DNA of 64,000 bases from Anaeramoeba flamelloides. Lineage: Eukaryota > Metamonada > Anaeramoebidae. The position numbers and the translations under genes are program-made. The DNA lies in assembly GCA_027625915.1 (NCBI GenBank), contig JANTQA010000023.1:20088001-20152000 (forward strand), read 5' to 3'. The notes under the pieces are model-generated. The model made no database searches and was not told where the DNA came from. It saw only the letters and a program-made list of their open reading frames with translations. Below, piece by piece: positions 35,338 through 45,422 of the stretch. The number at the start of each line of letters is the position of its first letter. The first letter of the stretch is position 1.

Positions 35338-38300
35338 TAATAATAAAAAATAGCAAAAACTGGTTATACTCCTGATGATTTTCTTTATGCTGATCAATAT
35401 CATCTCACAAACACCGGTCAATTTAGTAGTAGAGTTGGCATTGATGTCAATGTGAAACCTGTTTGGGATGAAGGAAACTTTGGATCTGGTATTGTTGTTG
35501 CGGTTGTTGATGATGGATTACTCTCGTCCCATGAAGACATTTCTCCAAATTTTTTGAGCGAGTACTCTTATGATTTTTGTAATGACAAAGATGATCCCTC
35601 GCCCACCGATGATTCAAACAGTCATGGAACTGCTTGTGGCGGTGTTTGCTGTGCCGCTAATAATGATAATACTTGTGGTGTAGGTGCAGCACCTGAAACA
35701 AAGATAGTTGGAAGAAGTGTTTTATGTGGAGCAACAACTTCTGAATTTGCACAGGCACTTGGCAACGATTGTGATAGTATTCATGTTTCAACAAATTCTT
35801 GGGGACCTTCTGGTTGTGACTCAAGTAGCTGTGCCTATTATAGTGCCAGTTTTGTCGAAGAAAATGCCATTTTAGAATGTTCCGAAACTGGCCGAAGTGG
35901 CTTGGGGACAATTTATTTATTTGCTGGTGGAAATGAAAGAGAAGATGGAGGTAAATTTCCTTTTTTTTTTTTTTTTTTTCGATATATTTTTCTAATATTT
36001 TATTTGGTTTTGTTAATTGATTAACATCAGCTTTATAATTACTCAGGAACTCAAATAACCCAAAAAATTTCAGAAATCCCAAAAATCTAAGAAACACAAA
36101 TTTTTAAACCATAATACATTATTATTGGATGATAATATTTTTTTTTTTTTTTTTTTTTTATTAGTAATTTTTATATAAACCTAACTAGATATAAAGATTT
36201 AAACCATTAAATTGTATTAATGTTCATCCAACTAGATATTTGGAAGAGAAATAATTGCTTATTAAAATTTAAAATAATTCCATTCTGATTTTAAACAAAG
36301 AAATTTCCAAACTTTAAAGCCATTTTTTCAAAAATATCAAAAAGAATGGATCAACAAACATTCAAAAATATTATTTCTTTAATATCCCATTTAAAAAAAA
36401 AAAAAAAGCCATCTTGAGCAAAAATTTTAGTTAGAATTGCTATAAAAGTCATTTTAAAGTTGTTTACAAGGCGAGTGTTGATCTTTTTTCATAAATTTTA
36501 AACAAAATAGAACTAATACAAAATCAATAATAGAATGGTTTCGTTTCAAAGGGATTATTTAATAAATAATTTAACAATTACATTATTTTCTGTTTGGCTA
36601 AGTAAATAAAAATTGTTTTAAAAAGGGAAGAATGAAATTAATAATCTCATCATCTATTTGGAATAATGCACCAACATTCTAATAATTAAAATTATTAAAG
36701 ATTTTTTTTGTTTTATCTGCTCTCTGTATAAAAAAAAAAAAAAAAAGGAAATTGTATTGTTTTCAAAGTAAAGAGTTGTTTCGTTTTCAATTAAATTTTT
36801 TTATAAATTTTGTTTTTATTTCCTTATTTGATCCAATTCTCAAGAAAAACAGGCACTACTCATCATAAATACAAGAAATACTCACTTAATACTTTTTGAG
36901 GTGATCTTTACATGATTTTGATTTTTGAAATCAAAAAAAATAAAAAAAACATTGAAAATATTTTTATTTTTCTTCAATTTTTTATTTAAAAATCTTGGAG
37001 CTTTCTTTAACTCAAATAATGAATTACGGATTGTATCAAAATGTATTTTAATCGAATTTAGATGTTTATTTTTCAATAAAACAAAATTTTTCAAAAAACA
37101 TTTGTTCAGTTTATAAAGACATAAAAATTATAAAAATTAATTTTTAAATGGAAAGATCACCCAAATTAATTATTATTTTTTTTTGACAATTATTATTGAG
37201 TCACAAAGTTTATATAAAATTTTAATAATTAATTATATCAAATCTAATACAAAATTATTTTTTATTTTTTTTTTTCGATAAAATTCAATTGATCACCGTT
37301 TCATACACAAAACTCAATTTAGTAAAACAAAGATTTTCAAGAACTATTTTTAATTATTCAGATAACTGATTTTTCTTATTTTTATTTTTTTTTGATTAAA
37401 TTACAGAAACCACAAAGAAATTCTCAAGAGTCTTTTTCTCCCAATCTTGAATTCGTAAATTATACTTGTTTAAATACCCTATTATTCTCATCCAAACCCA
37501 GAGCAAAAATTATCTATTTCAAAAAAGAATAATAATAATTATTCTTGTCATAGAACTTTTTTTTTTTTTTTTGGGATGAAAAAAAACCAACTTTTATTTG
37601 TCAATATATAAAGAGACTAAATAAATAGGTTATAGGCACTTCAAATTAATTTACTTTTTAATAATTAAAAATTTCAGATTCAATAAATTCAAACTGTTTT
37701 TGTAACATTTTTGATTTTTTCATTTCATTAATCTGAACACTTCAGAAATAGATTTTTGGAATTTTTTTAAAATATTTCTGCGATAGCTCAAAAAATTGTG
37801 TTTCTAATATTACCGGGATTAATGTGTTTAGCCAAAATTGGTTATCACCAGGAATTACTTCACGAGCAAATCCAAGAATATTTGTTATCTTATCGTAAAA
37901 AATGCAAAATTAGTAAAAAAAAAAAAAACGAGTAAACAAAAACCAAAGTATTAAAAAACAAAAGTATTGAAAAACAAAAATATTAAAAAACAAAAATATT
38001 AAAAAACAATAAAAATTTCAATAAATAATTATTTTTATAATTTTTATTTCCTAAAAACAAAAAAAAAACAAAACCAATAATTGATCTTATCCAAAAATTT
38101 ATCTTTGCTTTAGGTGATGTAAATCAGTATGGATTAACAAAATTACCACAAGTCATTACAGTTGGGGCAATTGGTCCATCTGGTACAATTGCTTATTATT
38201 CGAACGAGGGCTGTGGAATTTTAGTTTCTGCCCCATCAAGCGGAGACAATAAAGAAGATCAATATATAGGCATTAGAACCACAACCACTGGAAGTACATC

Positions 38301-39135
38301 AAGTTGTACAACTGGGTTTGGAGGAACAAGCTCAGCCACGCCACTTGTTGCAGGTGTTGTTGCCTTAATTCTACGCCAGAATCCACAACTAACATATTGG
38401 GACATCCAAGGGATCCTTGTTGAATCCGCAAGACAGATTATAAAAGATGATGAAAGTTGGGAAATAAACGGAGCAGAATATTATTATTCACACGATTATG
38501 GCTTTGGTTTGGTCAATGCTGAGCAAGCCACAATACTTGCGAAAACCTGGGAAAGTTATGAATATCCTAAAAACTGGACATCCACAACACAAACTGTAAA
38601 TATGGCAATTCCCGATAACGACGAAACAGGAATAACCATCAATTTTGATATGGACTTGGAAGAAAATAATATTACAGTTATTGGCGGTGTCGTAATGATA
38701 TTGTCCATCGAACATGATCAAATTGGTGATGTTGAGATTTCACTTATTTCTCCCTTTGGTACGGTTGCTAGACTTGCAAAGGAAAAGAAAATTTATCAAA
38801 CCGGAATCAGTACCTACCCCTTCCTAGCTAAATGCTTTTATGGCGAATTATCGCAAGGAACATGGAAATTGCAACTTAAAGATCTTGTGTCTTCAAACAC
38901 CGGCCAATTAATTGACTGGCAAGTAAAAATTTATGGTATAGAACCTCAAGATAAAACAAAAATACCATACGACGATGAACTCCCCGAAGATGTAGATGAA
39001 GAAGATGATACAGACGATAGCGCTAGTGTCAACATGGATCAACTTATAACTATCGGAATTATTATTGCAGGAGTTATCGTTTTTGTTGGCCTCTGTTCAA
39101 TGTGCTTTGGAAAGAAAAAGGAAGAATTAGATTAA
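32557..39135 (+). CDS. Kexin/furin-like proprotein convertase, three exons
   Basis: A calcium-dependent subtilisin-family (S8B) endoprotease that would cleave precursor proteins after basic residues in the secretory pathway. Exons are 32557-32881, 35354-35950 and 38114-39135, all joints phase 1, with GTAAAT donors and TAG acceptors. The product has 647 residues. The ATG at 32557 is the first in frame and gives a signal peptide (1-27). A propeptide follows to about 106, ending Lys-Lys rather than the usual Lys-Arg. The catalytic domain has Asp161 (VVDDG), His199 (SHGTACGG), oxyanion Asn302 (AGGN) and Ser380 (GTSSATP). A P domain spans about 459-585 (EISLISPFGT, GTWKLQL, DWQVKIYG). An acidic linker, one membrane helix (about 618-639) and an eight-residue cytosolic tail follow. 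The order is that of a type I membrane kexin. Introns are long for this window (2472 and 2163 nt) and very AT-rich. Confidence 0.92.
33970..34223 (+). mobile_element. MITE family C, copy 2 (inside the convertase intron)
   Basis: 254 bp flanked by TA. The ends are CTATTATTTTCCAATTAA and the near complement TTAATTGGAAAATAAGAG. The interior is shared with copies at 30272 and, inverted, 53952. Confidence 0.75.
35040..35150 (+). repeat. Short palindromic block related to repeat F
   Basis: AGTTTTCCAGAATTTAAAAG and, inverted, CTTTTGAATTTTGGAAAAC frame about 60 bases. The same motifs occur near 480-590, 51090-51170 and 51640-51710 in the two copies of repeat F. Confidence 0.5.
35271..35350 (+). repeat. 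(AAT)n microsatellite beside the intron 1 acceptor
   Basis: About 25 AAT units with minor interruptions, ending within a few bases of the TAG acceptor at 35351-35353. Length changes could affect splicing of the convertase transcript. This is an inference. Confidence 0.85.
35951..38113 (+). other. Intron 2 of the convertase gene
   Basis: Runs from GTAAAT to TTTAG, phase 1, and splits the codon after the AGGN oxyanion motif. Content is AT-rich with T and A runs and a tandem array near 37930-38015. No gene is nested in it. Confidence 0.85.
37935..38015 (+). repeat. Short tandem repeat in intron 2
   Basis: About four units of roughly 17 bases of the type AAAACAAAAATATTAAA. Minor sequence differences exist among units. 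Confidence 0.6.
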
Positions 39136-41179
39136 TCATTTTTCATTTTTTTTTTAATATTAGTAACCTATAATTGAAATTATTTTTTTTAAAAATAATA
39201 ATTATTATTTATTAAATATTGGTAAATATATTGATTTCAATTTGGAAAATTATTTATTTTATTTTATTTTTTTTTTATTTATTTTTTGATATTTTGAAAT
39301 TTTTTTTCAACAAATCTAAAAAATTTAAATATCCCTGAAAAATAAACTATCAAATTTATTTTTTTTTTTGTTTTTTTTTTTTTTTTTGAATTTTAGGTTA
39401 TTTAAACATAAATATTCCAAATGTTTTGAAGGTTGTTATGAAAGAATTATTATAATATTATGAATGAATATAGATTTAAAAAATTCACCTTGACTCACAA
39501 ACTATTTGGTCTTAATTATTTTAACATTTGGTAATTATTCAAAATATAAGTTTTAAAATTTGTACTTTAAAATGACTTACAAATATGGACTGTTTTTTTC
39601 TTTGTTAAAAATTTACTTTATTAACTATTTGTGGTGTGAATTCTAAAAACTAAAATGGTTCTATTAATAGAAAGGATTTAATTATAAACCATTTTCAAGT
39701 TAAAGGTGTCCGGCAGTTGGGACGGGTGAATTGCATATGTTAACGGGTTTGAATCGATCTGTGTAGAAATAATTTTATTTTGGATTAATTCAAAATTTTT
39801 ACACCTTTTTTACACATTTTTTCTTTTTTCTTTTTTTTTGATTGTTTTTTGTAATATATAATAGTTTCGCAATTTTTTTTTTTAAAGTAATATCATTAGA
39901 CACCAAGTAAAAACATTTTATTCTAAGATTATTGAAGCACTGGAAGTGTTTGTAGAGAAATTATATCGATCTCTATTATACTTATCACAGGATCAAAATG
40001 ATCCTTGATTTTTTTTTCAATAAGAACAAAAGATTTTTGGTGATTCAAGTTCTCAAGAAAATAAAACGTATTATTCGATTTACTTTAAACATGTATAAAG
40101 TATTCGCCACTGTGAGTTATTCCACTTTTTTCATATTTATTCTTCAAAGACTATTTCTAACTTATTGAAATTTAGAAATACTTTTTGTTCTCCCTAGACA
40201 GAAATAATTTTTTTTCAACATCTCCTTATTAGACTTTTATTAAAAAAATTTACAGAACAAAATCAGATCTTAAGAAACCAAGCACATTCTAACAAAAAAA
40301 CAATCCAATTGTTTCTAACAATTTAACTTTCAAATTTCTTTTCAATTGATCTAATATTTTGAAAAAAATAAGAAATTATTTGAACTTTATCTGATTTATT
40401 CTAATACTATCTAACTTTTGTTTTTTATTTTATTTTTATTATTCCAATTAATGTATTGGAACGGTTTTCAAATTTATAATTTTAAAAATTGGAATCAAAA
40501 TGTTAAAATTATATTAAAAAAAACTAAAAATAATAAACATTATTATTATATATTTTATTGCTTGTTAAATACAGTGGTTTAATTAATTTTTAATAATAAA
40601 AAATATCAATCCAATCTTTTCTCACTTCCTCTTCTTCTTTAGTTTTAAAACTTGAAATTTTTGTTACTGATTTTTTAAAAGTCCCAAAAACTAATTTAAA
40701 AACAATTTGACTATTTTTACTTGTTTGAATAATAAATTAAGTAAACTATTAAGACAAAATTTTAGTATTATGGGAAAGGATGGTTAAAACCTGATAAATA
40801 CATAGTAAAATTATTATGCCCTAATAAATAATCATCAAAAATCAATTATATTTACTAATCTTTATTGTAATTCTTTATCTCTTCTAAACATTTTATTTAG
40901 GTTTTTATTTTTATTAAATGAAAATCCCAACAACACAAGATTAAAAAAAAAAATTTTTTAGGATCTTTTAATCCAGGTGTGAAAATACAAAAAGTTAAAA
41001 TAGTATTTTACTTGAAAAAATAATTTTTCAGAAGAATTTTGAAATGTTATCATAGTTGGATTATATTTGTTATTTTTTAAACACGTTGGAATGTGTTGGA
41101 AGGTTTAATTATATTTTTAAAGTTGGTATTTTTTTTTCCATATTAGAAATATTAGGGAAATTAATTTACAACGGGATTA
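39136..41179. other. Intergenic stretch after the convertase gene
   Basis: AT-rich, with the convertase 3' UTR at its start (an AATAAA lies at 39341). A compact GC-richer patch at 39703-39765 stands out but matches no RNA or protein I can name. Nothing else is recognised. Confidence 0.45.
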
Positions 41180-41352
41180 CAGTCAGTTTCACTTTTAAGG
41201 CACAAACTTAAAACCAAATTTAAGGCACAATAGCAATCTTAAATTAAAGCACAAAATTCAAATTCTAGTAAAATAAATTGTAAAAAAAAAAATTCCAAAT
41301 TTTGTGCCTTAAATTTCGTTGAAAGTTTGTGCCTTAAAAGCGGAACTGACTG
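41180..41352 (+). mobile_element. MITE family A, copy 12
   Basis: A well-preserved palindrome flanked by TA. Left arm CAGTCAGTTTCACTTTTAAG, right arm GTGCCTTAAAAGCGGAACTG. At 173 bp it is shorter than its relatives, having lost part of the inner right arm. Confidence 0.8.
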
Positions 41353-41481
41353 TAATAACAATTATTATAAATGGGTACCTCAAAATATGAGGGGGTTATT
41401 TTAAGAGTTAATTTTATAATAAAGGTTATATATATATATAATCATTTTTTATCATAATTTGACTTTGGTTAATTATTTTTA

Positions 41482-41678
41482 CAGTCAGTTTCACTTTTAA
41501 GACACAAACTTTCTATGAAATTTAAGACACAAAAAAAATCTCAAATTAAGGCACAAAATTCATATTCTAGTAAAAAACTTTGTGAAAATTAAAATTCCAA
41601 AAAATTGTGCTTTAATTTGAGATTTTTTTGTGCCTTAAATTTCGTAGAAAGTTTGTGTCTTAAAAGTGGAACTGACTG
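41482..41678 (+). mobile_element. MITE family A, copy 13 (near consensus)
   Basis: 197 bp flanked by TA. Left arm CAGTCAGTTTCACTTTTAAG, right arm TCTTAAAAGTGGAACTGACTG. Arms pair almost along their whole length. It lies only 130 bp from copy 12 in the same arrangement. Confidence 0.85.
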
Positions 41679-42566
41679 TAGTATCAAAATAATAAAAAAA
41701 TTAATTTGAAAAAGTTTGGAAAATACTAAACCATTTTTAGATTGAAATTCAGAAAAACAAATTAACTATATATAATTGTTATTTTAGATTTTTTTAATCT
41801 TTTATTATACTTTTAAAAAAGTTCAAATATCAAAAACGCAAGGTTTAGAGTCAAAATTTGTGATAATTTTGAATTTTACAATAATTCATATTTAAATATA
41901 GTACTTTTTTCTATTTTTTGCTAAATAAAAAATAAAATACAAAAGAAGTGACTGGGAAACGTATAGTGTGAAACAAAATTTGCATATAAAAATATTTTAC
42001 CTATTGAAGGTAAGCGATGTGATAATATATAAATTGAATTCGATCTGAATTGCTTATAAGAAAGATACACCTGTCATAAAGGTGTATAGAATGCATTTGT
42101 GTGTGAATAGTTTGGTTAATGGGTAATTTTCCTTGATTATTGATAAAATTCATGAATTATTGTTAAATAATCAAAATTTATGGAAAATCCCAATCTATTA
42201 TTATTTTTTATGAGGATTTATTACTAATATTGTTTGTACATACCCGTATTAAAGTTTAATGGTTTTATTTTATAATTAAATATAAATTTATTTTAAATTA
42301 GAGACAATATATACGAAGAATAAGTTTGTATAAGATATTAAATATATAATTTTTTAAAAATATGAGATATATTATTTTTTTTTCAATCAGTGTTATATTT
42401 TACCATTCTTTTTATTGGCCAAGCAATTCCTTAGAAATGGATTTAAATTTCCAATGGTAAATTTCAATTATTTGAAAATAATATTGAATAAAACACCATG
42501 TTATACACTTATTAACAAAATTGATTGATTTTACATACCCTTCAAATGATTCTGACTACCCCAATA

Positions 42567-42762
42567 CAGTCCGTTCCACTTTTAATACACAAACTTTCAA
42601 CAAAATTTAAGGTACAAAAAAATCTCAAATTGAGGTACAAAATTTGTAATTTTATTTTTTACAATTTATTTTACTAGATTTCAAATTCTGTGCCTTAAAA
42701 AGGGATTTTTTGAGTGTCTTAAATTTCGTAAAAAGTTTATGCCTTAAAAGTGGAACTGACAG
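42567..42762 (+). mobile_element. MITE family A, copy 14
   Basis: 196 bp flanked by TA. Left arm CAGTCCGTTCCACTTTTAAT, right arm TGCCTTAAAAGTGGAACTGAC. Confidence 0.8.
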
Positions 42763-44255
42763 TAATATAAAGTGAAAAAAATAGACATTATGATATATCC
42801 AAGAATAATTAAGATTTAAATATGTTTTTTAACGATTTTTTTGTTTTTTTACCCCTACATTCAACCCAGATGTATGCATAAGTTATCCGGAATACAAAAT
42901 ACTTTATAAAAAACCAATATTTTCGGGGGATCTATTGAATTCAGAAAACCCTGAGAATGGTGTGAAGTTTTTAACTTGGTTATAAAAATATTATTCCAGT
43001 TTTGGATAACGATATTTTACTTATTTTTCTTCTCTTTTTTATTCGACAAAATTTTCTAAAATTATTACTTTCTATCGAGAAATAAATAAAAAGTCACTTT
43101 TTAATTATTCTAAACGTATAAAAACAGTGTATTTTTAAAATTATTAAAAATATCATAAAACCCCAAACAAATTAGTAAATGCAATTTTGAAATGAGCACT
43201 TTTGATTTTTTATTACTAAACTTTTGATGAAAGAAGGGTTAACAAGAAAATTTTTTGATAATAAATTTATATATTTGAAAATGTATAATTAAGTTTTAAT
43301 TGTATTAAGATTTATTTGAATTTTCTAAGATCTTTTTTCTTATAATAAAAAAAAAACATCAAAACCTTAGAAAAAAAAAAGAAAGAAAAAGAAACAATTT
43401 AAAAAAAGAAAAAGGATCAAAAAAAAAAAAATCCAAAAATTTGTAAATATTTAAAAAAAAAGGAATTAGCAAAAACAAAAGAAAAAATGATACTGATCGT
43501 AAAAAAGAATATTTTATTTTGAGATGAAATCTTTGATAAAAGACCATAAAAGCACCATCAATGGTCTTATAAAGTGATGTAACATATTTAAAAAAAATTT
43601 TATTTTACTTCTCAAAATTGGATTATTTTTGTTTAGAATCGTTTAAGGGTTCAAATGTAGTAAATAGTAAGCATCGAACTGAATATAAGAAGATATCATT
43701 ACCCATGTGGTTGAATAATCATTAACCATTCCTTAAATTATACTTATTTTTATTATATACTTTAAAATATTAATTTTGGGTCAGTTTTCAATTCAACACT
43801 TTAGTTTTTCTAAATCTTCTAAATAAAAGTGTTTACTTCAAAAAAAACCAATTTAATTTAAGTAATCTCAAGTGAATTCTTAAATTCTTATTTAGTTTTC
43901 AAAATGGGTTCAGTTTCTCCTAATTGGTTCAGTTTGGATTGTTGTTGACTAACATACTTTATGCTAAAGCATGAGTTCAGTTAGCCTAAAATATATATCA
44001 AAGTATTCTATGCATTTGAAGTTTTGTTGTTTAGATACAATATTTAACATAATATAAATTAGTTTACTAAAGTTAAAAATAATTTTGACCATTAATTCAT
44101 TGAAATTTTGAAAAAGTTATTAATTATGAATTGAATCAGATAGATAATTTTTGTTTTTTTTTTAATTATTTTTTTTTCAAAGATTGTAGTTTTTTCGCTT
44201 CCTTTTAGGATTACAATCTACCAATTGGAAAAATGATTATCTTGTTTCATAAGTT
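42763..44255. other. AT-rich intergenic stretch, nothing recognised
   Basis: No supported gene or repeat. A 62-codon minus-strand frame at 43359-43547 is Phe/Leu-rich noise from A-rich DNA. Confidence 0.5.
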
Positions 44256-44700
44256 GAAAGTGTTCTTTTCGTTCTTTGCAGATTGATCTGCCATTTAGAA
44301 TGATGTTTTAATAGTGGATCAAAAAGGAATTAATTATTTTTTTTCTCGAATTTGAATTGAAGAGTGTAAGATTCATCGTCTGGTAGTTATTCGTTAAAAA
44401 ATGTTGATTTTTTGGGTTGCCATAAGACAATTTTTATTAAGGTTTTTGTTTTATTTGGATTTTTTAAATAATTTATTTTTAATTTTTAGTTAATTGAACA
44501 AAACTAAAATGCATATTTTAATGATTATAATTCACAAACCACATATTTTTATAACTTAAGTTCCTGTCTATTAATCTTACACTCTTCAATTAAAATTCAA
44601 GAAAAAAAAAAAATAAATTACCTTTTGAAATCACTATTAAAACCCATACTAAATCGCAGATCGATCAGATAAGAACCAAATTAACACTCCCCTACCTCCT
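44256..44700 (+). mobile_element. Imperfect foldback element with ~120-bp arms
   Basis: The left arm (about 44256-44378) contains GATTGATCTGCCATTTAGAA, GTTTTAATAGTG and TTGAAGAGTGTAAGATT. The right arm (about 44571-44700) carries the complement of GATCGATCTGCGATTTAGTA, GTTTTAATAGTG and TTGAAGAGTGTAAGATT in the mirrored order. About 190 bases lie between. No open frame is seen. Family unknown. Confidence 0.6.
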
Positions 44701-45067
44701 ACACAAGACAATCTTTTTTCAAATTTCAGGGATTGAAAACCTTAAAAATTGTTACTCAAAAATTATCAGATATTTTAAAGAAAAATTTTAAAATTTGGTT
44801 ATCCATTTTCGGCATTCAATTTTTCGTTTTGGACTTTTAGGAAATCAATATAAGATGTAATTCAAGGACACTAACGGTTTTTTTTTTGGTCTTTTAATGT
44901 TTAAAACTTCAATCGAAAACAAAACATTGCTTTTAATATTTAATTTCATAATTATTAAGATTAGACAAGAATTTTATCAAAACAGAGAATTAAATCAAAA
45001 GAAGACAATTACAGGAAAAGTTTTTCAATTTTAAAAATTCCAATACTCACACTAGTTTTAAAGAATA

Positions 45068-45211
45068 AACCAACCACTGAAAACCCAAAGAGACTTTCCT
45101 TATAATCAAAATAATTCTAATGAAATGGGTTCCTTTGTTTCTAATTTCATTTCATATTTACAGAATTATTTAAAAAATTTGAAACTCAACACAAGAAAAA
45201 GTTCAAAAAAA
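45068..45211 (+). pseudogene. Duplicated fragment of the neighbouring 836-residue gene
   Basis: This non-genic stretch matches 46293-46436 inside the gene that starts 212 bp downstream of it. Shared runs include AACCAACCACTGAAAACCC, TTATAATCAAAATAATTCT and CTAATTTCATTTCATATTTA. Differences are scattered, so the copy has aged. It lies upstream of the start codon, where the promoter or 5' UTR should be. It is an unprocessed fragment, with no frame of its own. Confidence 0.8.
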
Positions 45212-45422
45212 AAAAAGAAATTGACTATCATTCGTTTAAAACAACAAAGTCCAAAAAGAGGATTTTTGGAAATGGATATAAATTTAAAATAATGTACGTT
45301 AATTTAGAATTATTTTTTTTTCTTTTAATTTCAAATTGTTATTTTTTCAAATCTTTCTCATTGCTCATCAATCTTATTTTAAAATTTAGAAGAAACAAAG
45401 ATCACGCGAACCTTTCTGGAAA

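Larger units (their letters stand above)
32882..35353 (+). other. Intron 1 of the convertase gene
   Basis: Runs from GTAAAT to TAG. It holds several long T runs, a family C MITE (33970-34223), a short palindromic block at 35040-35150 related to repeat F, and an AAT trinucleotide tract just before the acceptor. Splicing here joins the propeptide to the catalytic domain in frame. Confidence 0.85.

Noticed and set aside
39703-39765. Possible tRNA because of GGTTTGAATC resembling box B
   Set aside because: No acceptor, anticodon or T-arm pairing can be drawn.
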